Origin: BRHc4a sp049325055
GTDB taxonomy: Bacteria > Bacillota > Desulfotomaculia > Desulfotomaculales > Desulfocucumaceae
Reading direction: 5' to 3'
Assembly (NCBI GenBank): GCA_049325055.1
Contig: JBMOPB010000036.1
Span: forward strand, 1-10,480
Length of the DNA stretch: 10,480 bases
Positions 5,800-10,480 of the stretch are shown here, piece after piece. Every line of letters starts with the position of its first letter. Position 1 is the first letter of the stretch. The notes beneath the pieces are model-generated. The model was not told the DNA's origin. It searched no databases and worked only from the letters and a program-made list of their open reading frames with translations. Made by a program: the position numbers and the translations under genes.

Positions 5800-6552
5800 A
5801 TGGATACTTTTCCTGTAATAGAAATCTGCAATCTTTCTTTCACATACGGCTGTCACCCGGTATTAAAGGACATCAGCCTTACTGTCATGGCCGGGGAGGC
5901 CGTATGGATCACCGGGCCGAACGGCGCCGGAAAAACCACCCTGCTGAAACTTGTGGTGGGGCAGATTCGGCCCCAGGAAGGTGAAATCAGGATATTCGGG
6001 TCAGATGTGGCCACGGGCAGGTGGAGGCAGAGGGTGGCCTACGTCCCCCAGAAGGCGACTTTTTTTAACCCGGCCTTTCCGGCCACAGTGATGGAGATTG
6101 TCGTATCCGGGCGCATCAGCCGCAGGGGACTTTTCAGAGGTTACGACCACTCCGATTACAGGGCGGCGGAGAGTGCACTAAAGACCATGGAACTGGATCA
6201 TCTTAAAAACGCCCTTATATCCACCCTTTCCGGAGGGCAGCAGCAAAGGGCCTTTATTGCCCGGGCGCTGGCGTCCGGGCCGGACCTGCTTATTATGGAT
6301 GAGCCCACGGTGGGGGTGGATCAGGCGTCCGGGCAGAGGCTCTACTCAATACTGAAAAAACTGAACAGGGAGGAGAACCTGACGATTTTGATTGTATCCC
6401 ACGATGCCGAAGGCGCCTCCGGGATAAGCACCCGCCAGGTCTGCCTCAACCTGCACCTGTGCACGTGCAACACCCGCGGGGCATCCACGGTCCACAGCCC
6501 GGCTAAGGACTGCCGGGGGCTGCTCCCGGCCTACTCTGAAGGAAGAGGCTAG
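5800..6552 (+). CDS. znuC: ZnuC, zinc ABC transporter ATPase
   Basis: Cytoplasmic ATPase that powers zinc import, 250 residues. Motifs seen are Walker A GPNGAGKTT (39-47), Q-loop VPQK (Q84), signature LSGGQQQR (143-150), Walker B LLIMDEPT (163-170), D-loop near GVD (172-174) and H-loop SHD (H201). The C-terminal tail carries four cysteines (C215, C221, C223, C238) and histidines, including CLNLHLCTC, where homologues usually have a short CLNR-type strand. This could bind metal. The ATG at 5800 was preferred to the adjacent TTG at 5797; AGGTGAG (5784-5790) overlapping the znuA stop is the ribosome site. znuB starts 16 bases downstream. Confidence 0.93.
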   Translation: MDTFPVIEICNLSFTYGCHPVLKDISLTVMAGEAVWITGPNGAGKTTLLKLVVGQIRPQEGEIRIFGSDVATGRWRQRVAYVPQKATFFNPAFPATVMEIVVSGRISRRGLFRGYDHSDYRAAESALKTMELDHLKNALISTLSGGQQQRAFIARALASGPDLLIMDEPTVGVDQASGQRLYSILKKLNREENLTILIVSHDAEGASGISTRQVCLNLHLCTCNTRGASTVHSPAKDCRGLLPAYSEGRG

Positions 6553-6568
6553 TATCCGGAGGTAAGCC

Positions 6569-7399
6569 ATGGAGATTTTTGATTACGGGTTTATGAGGAA
6601 TGCCTTTGTCACCGGAGCGCTTATAGGTGTTGTCTGCCCGGTGGTGGGTCTTTTCGTTACATTAAAAAGGCTCTCCCTTATTGCAGACGCCCTGTCCCAC
6701 GTGTGTCTTTCCGGGGTCGCGGCCGGTCTTCTGATGGGAACGCACCCGATCGTCACCGCTTCGGTTTTTTCAGTTTCCGGCGCTTTTTTCATTGAGGCTT
6801 TAAGGGTGAAATATAAAAGCTATCCGGAACTGGCCATGGCTGTAATACTTTCCACCGGGGCCGCCGGCGGGGCCGTGCTGCTGGGGCTGGGAAAAGGGCT
6901 TAACGCCAATTTTATGAGCTACCTTTTTGGAAGCATAATCACGGTGAGCGGGTCCGACGCCGGCGTTATCGCGGCCTCGGCGGCGCTTATACTGGTGTTG
7001 ATAAGGCTTTTTTACAAGGAGCTTTTCTTTGTATCCTTTGACGAGGAGGGGGCCGCCGTCGCCGGTCTGCCCGTAAGATTTATTTCGGTGGGTTTCACAG
7101 CCCTGACCGCCCTGTGCATTGCCGTTTCCATTAAAATAGTGGGGATACTGCTGGTATCATCACTGATGATACTTCCGGTGGCGGCGGCGCTGAAGCTTGC
7201 CACGAGCTTCAGGAGCGCCCTTTTGCTGTCTGCGCTGCTGGGCGAACTGGCTGTGGCTGCGGGCCTCATCGCATCTTTTTATTTAAACCTGGCCCCCGGT
7301 GGTATGATAATCATGGTATCGGTGGCGATACTGGTGCTATCCGTTTTGTACAGCTCAGTCCGGCCCGCCACGGGAACACGGATATCAATTTCCTCTTGA
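6569..7399 (+). CDS. znuB: ZnuB, zinc ABC transporter permease
   Basis: ABC-3 family membrane permease of 276 residues, forming the Zn2+ channel with ZnuC. About eight hydrophobic segments are visible (roughly 10-30, 45-75, 89-108, 112-122, 128-147, 170-190, 191-208, 217-236 and 242-263, some paired). The family motif SLIADALSHVCLSGVA (36-51) and the conserved segment VGILLVSSLMILPVAAA (190-206) are present. The ATG follows GGAGGT (6558-6563) at ideal five-base spacing. Gene order zur-znuA-znuC-znuB makes zinc the likely substrate; the ABC-3 family also includes Mn/Fe permeases, so substrate rests on ZnuA and Zur. The end of the gene overlaps the -35 of the cbiM promoter. Confidence 0.93.
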   Translation: MEIFDYGFMRNAFVTGALIGVVCPVVGLFVTLKRLSLIADALSHVCLSGVAAGLLMGTHPIVTASVFSVSGAFFIEALRVKYKSYPELAMAVILSTGAAGGAVLLGLGKGLNANFMSYLFGSIITVSGSDAGVIAASAALILVLIRLFYKELFFVSFDEEGAAVAGLPVRFISVGFTALTALCIAVSIKIVGILLVSSLMILPVAAALKLATSFRSALLLSALLGELAVAAGLIASFYLNLAPGGMIIMVSVAILVLSVLYSSVRPATGTRISISS

Positions 7400-7429
7400 A
7401 GGTCCGCTGGCGGATGTGTTAAAATTAAC
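7396..7429 (+). promoter_or_regulatory. Predicted cbiM promoter overlapping the znuB stop
   Basis: A -35 TTGAAG (7396-7401), an 18-bp spacer and an extended -10 TGTTAAAAT (TG at 7417-7418, TAAAAT at 7420-7425) predict a start near 7432. A small inverted repeat, GTTAA-AA-TTAAC (7418-7429), covers the -10 and could be an operator. Confidence 0.55.
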
Positions 7430-7444
7430 TTGCTAATGGCCGGC

Positions 7445-7529
7445 CGGCGGATAATCTGCCGAATTTAAGTGATGCCAACAATACCACGGAGGTATTTGAA
7501 CCGTCGAAACGGGCCCCCGTGGTTTTTTT
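7445..7529 (+). promoter_or_regulatory. Structured leader of cbiM with competing hairpins (attenuator-like, class unknown)
   Basis: The first hairpin is CGGCGGAT/ATCTGCCG (7445-7461). AATACC (7480-7485) then pairs with GGTATT (7491-7496). That hairpin shares bases with the terminator stem ACCACGG (7483-7489) / CCGTGGT (7517-7523), so the two cannot form together. A further CCGT-CGAA-ACGG hairpin (7501-7512) sits in the terminator loop. This is the architecture of a transcription attenuator or riboswitch. I tried but could not match cobalamin, NiCo, fluoride, yybP-ykoY or c-di-GMP consensus sequences. It may instead be only the znu operon terminator. Confidence 0.5.
7483..7529 (+). terminator. 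Intrinsic terminator between znuB and cbiM
   Basis: A 7-bp stem ACCACGG (7483-7489) / CCGTGGT (7517-7523), extendable by GG/CC across a bulged A, runs into T residues 7523-7529. It lies 84 bases after znuB and 64 bases before cbiM, so it can end the znu transcript and control entry into cbiM. Confidence 0.8.
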
Positions 7530-7593
7530 GTTGATCCAGCAGCGGGATCGGGAGACACGGGGATTATTAAAGGAAAGGGATGTTATAAAAAAG

Positions 7594-8253
7594 ATGCATA
7601 TACCGGATGGCTTTTTGAACGTGCAGACCTGGGCGCCCGCTTACTTTTTGAGCGCCGGGGCCATAAGCCACGCCATAAAAAAATCGAGGGCAGACCTGAG
7701 CGATCGGCAGGTGCCGAGGCTGGGAGTAATGGCGGCATTTATATTTGCTGCCCAGATGGTAAACTTTCCGGTGGCCGGGGTAGCCTCCGGCCACCTCCTG
7801 GGAGCCGCGCTGGCCGCGATAATGCTGGGGCCCTGGAGCGCCTGCCTGGTGATCTCGACGGTGCTGGTGATACAGATGCTGATCTTCCAGGATGGCGGGC
7901 TGGCGGTGCTGGGGGCAAACATATTCAATATGTCGGTTATGGGGGTTTTTTCGGCCACACTGGTCTTCCGGCTTCTGTCGAGGATAATGCCCGGGTCCGT
8001 CGGCCGTGATGTTGCGGTTTCCCTGGCCTCCTGGGCTTCGGTGATGGTTACCGCCGCAATGGCTTCACTGGAGCTTGGACTCTCGCACAATGTGCACCTT
8101 GTCCCTTTTAAGGCAATACTTACCGCCATGGCCGGCTGGCACGCCGTCATAGGCATCGGGGAGGGGCTGATTACCGTGGTGGTGGTCAGGTTTATGGACA
8201 AACTGGGCTTTTCTGATGTTCAGTCCGGCGGGACGGGGGTGAGCCGTGAGTGA
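7594..8253 (+). CDS. cbiM: CbiM, cobalt/nickel ECF transporter substrate-specific membrane component
   Basis: Membrane S-component of an energy-coupling factor importer for Co2+ (or Ni2+), 219 residues from the ATG at 7594. It starts MHIPDGF; in the known NikM/CbiM structures the N-terminal amine, His2 and His67 hold the metal. His67 falls exactly in SGHLLGAAL here, which fixes the start: the frame is open back to 7519, but that stretch is the leader terminator. About six hydrophobic segments follow. The nearest purine-rich site (7571-7580) is somewhat far away. It overlaps the PDGLE gene by four bases. The ATPase and coupling subunits CbiO and CbiQ are not here, so energising would have to come from elsewhere or be dispensed with. 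Confidence 0.92.
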   Translation: MHIPDGFLNVQTWAPAYFLSAGAISHAIKKSRADLSDRQVPRLGVMAAFIFAAQMVNFPVAGVASGHLLGAALAAIMLGPWSACLVISTVLVIQMLIFQDGGLAVLGANIFNMSVMGVFSATLVFRLLSRIMPGSVGRDVAVSLASWASVMVTAAMASLELGLSHNVHLVPFKAILTAMAGWHAVIGIGEGLITVVVVRFMDKLGFSDVQSGGTGVSRE

Positions 8254-8546
8254 AACCTGTTTATAAAATACTTATGGCCGCTCTGCTGGTGGCGGTACTC
8301 CTTTCTCCGCTGGCCTCGTCCAGCCCCGACGGGCTGGAGAGGGTGGCCACCGACCTTGGCTTTATTGAAAAGGGTGAGGGCGGTTCGGTGATAAAATCTC
8401 CGCTTTCTGATTACACCATTCCAGGGGTGGGCAACGAGGCGGTGTCAACCGCGCTGGCCGGCCTGACAGGCACCCTGTTGACCTTCGCGGCCATGTACGC
8501 TTTGGCCCGGGTACTGAAAAAAAAGAAGCCGGGCACCAACGGCTAA
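8250..8546 (+). CDS. PDGLE-domain protein, CbiN-like partner of CbiM
   Basis: Small membrane protein of 98 residues that serves as the N-component partner of CbiM. An N-terminal hydrophobic segment (7-24) is followed by SSPDGLERVA (24-33), the namesake PDGLE motif, an external loop of about 35 residues, a second membrane helix (about 68-88) and a lysine-rich end. This arrangement matches the PDGLE domain found fused to or next to CbiM/NikM proteins. It starts with GTG inside a GTGA overlap with the cbiM stop, so the two are translationally coupled. It is the last gene of the cobalt/nickel module; the next 97 bases have no gene. Confidence 0.87.
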   Translation: MKPVYKILMAALLVAVLLSPLASSSPDGLERVATDLGFIEKGEGGSVIKSPLSDYTIPGVGNEAVSTALAGLTGTLLTFAAMYALARVLKKKKPGTNG

Positions 8547-8565
8547 ATTGAAAGTGGTGTTAAAT

Positions 8566-8631
8566 CTAAGCTTTACAATACCTGAGAACTCCCGGCCTGC
8601 CTGGAGTTCCCGCTTGTGTGTACGAGCTTAG
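8566..8631. repeat. Nested inverted repeats after the CbiN-like gene
   Basis: The outer arms are CTAAGCT (8566-8572) and AGCTTAG (8625-8631). The inner arms are GAACTCC (8586-8592) and GGAGTTC (8603-8609), with two further GC pairs inside one mismatch. No T-run follows on either strand, so it is not a standard terminator. It lies between two converging units and may slow polymerase or stabilise 3' ends. Confidence 0.45.
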
Positions 8632-8643
8632 GGTAGTCCTGAA

Positions 8644-8984
8644 TCAGACCGCAGTCAATGTTACCGTGGCTTTGGCGACAAGCTTTTCCAGGTCATCCTG
8701 GACGCCAAACACTTCAGCTTCCGAAACATAAACCCTCTTGCCCGGCTTGAGTACTTCGGCCCGGCAGATAATGACTTCTCCCACTGCCGGACGTAACAGA
8801 TTGATTTTAAATTCAATAGTAAGAACATCTTCCTCTTCAGCCATTAAAGAATAGGCCGCAAAACCGCCGCTTAGATCGGCAATTGACCAAAATCAATGAT
8901 TTTAATGCCCAGTGTATGTACCAGGCCCTGGTTATTAAAGGCCTTTACAACCCTGTCCCTGTATCCCTGAAATTTTGCTTTCAT
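8644..8984 (-). pseudogene. Hotdog-fold (PaaI-type) acyl-CoA thioesterase, broken by internal deletion and frameshift
   Basis: Remnant of a PaaI-type thioesterase. From an ATG at 8984, eleven bases after the crotonase stop, one frame encodes MKAKFQGYRDRVVKAF and continues to GLVHTLGIKIIDFG, the normal N-terminus, then stops at a TAA near 8871. A second frame picks up as IADLSGGFAAYSLMAEEEDV and continues through EFKINLLRPAVGE to the normal C-terminus at 8644. The two frames are not in register, and about 25-30 codons are missing between IIDFG and IADL, the part that normally holds the HGG active-site helix start. Total length is 341 bases against roughly 420 expected. The 66-residue frame from 8844 could still be translated but lacks the active site. 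It is the last member of the padR-crotonase unit. Confidence 0.8.
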
Positions 8985-8995
8985 AATATGATTTT

Positions 8996-9787
8996 TCACA
9001 TCCCTTTAAAACCGGGCATCCGCTTTCCAAAGAACGACTCCAGCCCTTCCAGGTAGTCCGCAGTCCCGGCAGCTTTTATTATGCCATCTCTTTCCAGTTC
9101 CAGCTGCCGTTCTAGCATATTGAGGAGAGAACTGTTCAAAAGGCTTTTGGCAATGGCGAAAGAGCGGGTGGGGCCCGAAGCCAGCTTTACGGCGGTCTGC
9201 TGGGCTGCCTTTTCCAGTCCTTCCGGTTCCACAACTTCGTTTACCAACCCCATCTTCAGGGCTTTTGCGGCGTCTATGACCGGGTCCAGTAAAACCAGCT
9301 CACTGGCCTGTCCGAAGCCTGCAAGCAGGGGGACAAACAGCGTCCATCCTCCGTCCGGCACCAGGCCGACACTGGTGTAAGCCTGCCTGAACTTGGCCCC
9401 GGATGAGGCGATCCTCAGGTCACAGGCCACGGCGATGCTGAATCCGGCCCCGCCCGCGGCGCCGTTTACGGCGGCGATAACGGGCTTTTCCATATGGCGG
9501 ATACTGATAATTATTCTGTTCAGCCTTTTGGTCAGCTGCCTGTACGGTTCCGATGGCTCCGAAGAGGCTTGTTCCCTGGCGGCCCTCAGGTCGCCCCCGG
9601 AGCAAAAAGCCTTTCCCGAACCGGTAAGAACCACGGCCCTGACATCCTGTCTCTTGATACAGGTCTCAAGGGCCTCACACAGATCGTCCCCCATTTTCAG
9701 GTTCAGGGCGTTGTAATGATCGGGCCGGTTCATCGTTACTGTGGCAACACTGCCCTGTAGCTTGAAATCTACGGTTTCCCACTCCAT
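8996..9787 (-). CDS. Crotonase-family enoyl-CoA hydratase/isomerase, PaaG-like
   Basis: Cytoplasmic acyl-CoA enzyme of 263 residues, full crotonase length. The oxyanion-hole segments are FCSGGDL (61-67) and NGAAGGAG (108-115). Aligned from memory with rat enoyl-CoA hydratase, both catalytic glutamates are replaced (E144 by S117, E164 by Y137), while an aspartate, D145 in GLVPDGGW, sits where PaaG-type and dienoyl-CoA isomerases carry a catalytic Asp. A double-bond isomerase of the PaaG type is therefore likelier than a true hydratase; the substrate is unknown. The ATG follows a perfect AGGAGGT (minus strand, 9794-9800) at six bases. It lies downstream of a PadR regulator and just upstream of the broken thioesterase, so the unit once handled an acyl-CoA. 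Confidence 0.88.
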   Translation of the reverse strand: MEWETVDFKLQGSVATVTMNRPDHYNALNLKMGDDLCEALETCIKRQDVRAVVLTGSGKAFCSGGDLRAAREQASSEPSEPYRQLTKRLNRIIISIRHMEKPVIAAVNGAAGGAGFSIAVACDLRIASSGAKFRQAYTSVGLVPDGGWTLFVPLLAGFGQASELVLLDPVIDAAKALKMGLVNEVVEPEGLEKAAQQTAVKLASGPTRSFAIAKSLLNSSLLNMLERQLELERDGIIKAAGTADYLEGLESFFGKRMPGFKGM

Positions 9788-9805
9788 GGAAAGACCTCCT
9801 CTGTA

Positions 9806-9827
9806 TTTAATACCCGCAGGGATTAAA
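9806..9827 (-). other. Hairpin between padR-type gene and crotonase gene
   Basis: TTTAAT and CCC (9806-9811, 9813-9815) pair with GGG and ATTAAA (9819-9827) around a 3-nt loop and one bulged A. It sits just upstream of the crotonase ribosome site and has no U-tract after it. It might adjust relative expression in the unit. Confidence 0.4.
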
Positions 9828-9834
9828 TGACGGA

Positions 9835-10374
9835 TTAAGTTTTTTTGCTTACTTCATCCATAAGATGCCTGAGCCATTTGATCTTAGTGTCCTGGCAGGA
9901 GATGCCGTATTCAATGATCAGTAATCGGTAATGGTGGACTCCCAGTTCAGACATGGCGCTGCGTATTTTAAAAAATTCATCCCGCTTTTCCACCTCTTTT
10001 TCTATCTGGCGGCCTATCAGGTCCACAGACATTTCCTGCGGGATGTACATAAAATAATTGCACTTCTGCAGGAACTGAAAAGTATGGAAAAAATCAAAAA
10101 CCACCGGATCGGACTCTTCTTCATACAGCCACCGGTAAAACTCCTGCCGGCCTTTTTCAGTAATGCTGAGCACCTTTCTAGAGGGGTTTTTTTCCTGGTG
10201 CACCAGCTCCTTTGTCACCAGTCCCTCCGTCTCCATTTTTTTAACCGTTGTGTACAACTGACCTTCGTTCAGCCCGTGGCTCTGATTGTAAAATATTTTG
10301 AACCTCTTCCTTATTTCGTAGCCATGGGCCGGAGAGTCCAGCAGGCAGCCCAGAATCATGTGTTTCACGGACAA
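9835..10374 (-). CDS. PadR-family transcriptional regulator
   Basis: Predicted repressor of 179 residues with the two-part PadR layout. The N-terminal winged helix (1-85) has the family pattern MILGCLLDSPAHGYEIRKRF, then LNEGQLYTTVKKMETEGLV and the wing VLSITEKGRQEF. The C-terminal part (about 90-175) is a charged helical PadR-type dimerisation region. The TTG at 10374 lies ten bases after AGGAG (minus strand, 10385-10389); a GTG two codons later has worse spacing. It heads a minus-strand unit with the crotonase and broken thioesterase, 47 bases upstream of the crotonase, and probably controls that unit and itself. PadR proteins often bind phenolic or other small ligands; the ligand here cannot be told. 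Confidence 0.9.
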   Translation of the reverse strand: MSVKHMILGCLLDSPAHGYEIRKRFKIFYNQSHGLNEGQLYTTVKKMETEGLVTKELVHQEKNPSRKVLSITEKGRQEFYRWLYEEESDPVVFDFFHTFQFLQKCNYFMYIPQEMSVDLIGRQIEKEVEKRDEFFKIRSAMSELGVHHYRLLIIEYGISCQDTKIKWLRHLMDEVSKKT

Positions 10375-10390
10375 GCGGATTTCACTCCTA

Positions 10391-10415
10391 TATACATTTA
10401 AAGTTAATATACATT
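10391..10415. promoter_or_regulatory. Direct repeats in the padR control region
   Basis: TATACATT occurs at 10391-10398 and 10408-10415, 17 bp apart, in an AT-rich stretch just ahead of the padR ribosome site. Each contains ACAT, a half-site element reported for PadR operators (ATGT-N8-ACAT). A TATATT on the minus strand here may be the -10. This is a candidate autoregulatory site only. Confidence 0.3.
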
Positions 10416-10447
10416 AAAAAAATAGTACCTTAATGAAAAGGTACTAT
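10416..10447 (-). terminator. Minus-strand intrinsic terminator upstream of padR
   Basis: A perfect 10-bp inverted repeat, ATAGTACCTT (10422-10431) with AAGGTACTAT (10438-10447), has a 6-nt loop. On the minus strand it runs into seven U residues (A-run 10416-10422). It would end a gene lying to the right of the window. A TTGACA on the minus strand at 10461-10466 leaves open that it is instead an attenuator inside the padR leader. Confidence 0.75.
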
Positions 10448-10480
10448 CATTCCTCTTTCGTGTCAACACATTATTCCCAG

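Noticed and set aside
7472..7534. A 20-codon leader peptide overlapping the cbiM leader terminator
   Set aside because: The ATG at 7472 has no convincing ribosome site and the peptide has no regulatory codon run, so it is probably chance.
7519..7593. N-terminal extension of CbiM by 25 residues from a GTG at 7519
   Set aside because: That stretch is the 3' part of the terminator stem and T-run. CbiM must begin at MHIPDG because Met1 and His2 bind the metal, and H67 numbering fits only that start.
7641..8201. Long minus-strand open frame opposite cbiM (186 residues)
   Set aside because: It is low-complexity, Ser/Thr/Ala-rich, without family features or a ribosome site, and is a shadow of cbiM codon bias.
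8644..8844. A stand-alone 66-residue thioesterase gene
   Set aside because: It begins inside the hotdog domain, has no clear ribosome site at 8844, and the missing N-terminal part lies just upstream in another frame, so it is a fragment of a pseudogene.
9931..10401. Plus-strand open frame of 156 residues opposite the padR-type gene
   Set aside because: No ribosome site or recognisable domain; the minus-strand PadR is clear and complete.
1..10480. CRISPR array, insertion sequence, phage or tRNA/rRNA genes
   Set aside because: No regularly spaced repeats, transposase or integrase, terminal inverted repeats with target duplication, or tRNA cloverleaf were seen.

Overview
The window looks like the chromosome of an anaerobic Firmicute of the Clostridia, most like the Peptococcaceae (Pelotomaculum/Desulfotomaculum type). 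The reasons are a textbook c-di-AMP (ydaO/yuaA) riboswitch, strong GGAGG-type ribosome binding sites combined with many TTG/GTG starts, heavy use of AGG arginine codons, moderate-to-high GC, and a split FeoB. The genus is an inference; no rRNA or marker gene is present.

Layout: (1) 1-908, a c-di-AMP riboswitch followed by a secreted LysM + NlpC/P60 cell-wall hydrolase and a strong terminator. (2) 909-3690, a control region with three copies of a TTAG-N4-GGCTAA box, then feoA and a FeoB divided into a cytoplasmic GTPase (feoB1) and a membrane permease (feoB2), in overlapping genes. (3) 3671-4099 on the minus strand, an MntR-type DtxR-family regulator converging on feoB2 across a shared hairpin. 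(4) 4249-7399, a zinc-uptake operon zur-znuA-znuC-znuB behind a strong promoter whose start site is covered by a 25-bp palindrome. (5) 7396-8546, a promoter overlapping the end of znuB, a leader with mutually exclusive hairpins and an intrinsic terminator, then cbiM and a PDGLE (CbiN-like) gene, with no cbiQ/cbiO. (6) 8644-10374 on the minus strand, padR-type regulator, crotonase-family isomerase-like gene, and the wreck of a hotdog thioesterase. A minus-strand terminator from an off-window gene lies at 10416-10447.

The centre (about 930-8550) reads as a transition-metal homeostasis island. It has Fe2+ uptake (Feo), Zn2+ uptake (Znu with its sensor Zur), a probable Co2+/Ni2+ uptake module (CbiMN), and a Mn/Fe-type sensor (MntR-like) beside feo. 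I infer that Zur represses its own operon through the palindrome at 4281-4305. I also infer that the MntR-like protein, or another DtxR-family protein, reads the TTAG boxes ahead of feoA. The flanks are unrelated: wall remodelling on the left, acyl-CoA metabolism on the right.

No clearly new enzymatic system is visible. The most interesting points are the repeated TTAG-N4-GGCTAA boxes, the unassigned attenuator-like leader of cbiM, the split FeoB, the Asn at a normally His metal-ligand position of the MntR-like regulator, the orphan CbiMN pair and the deleted thioesterase.
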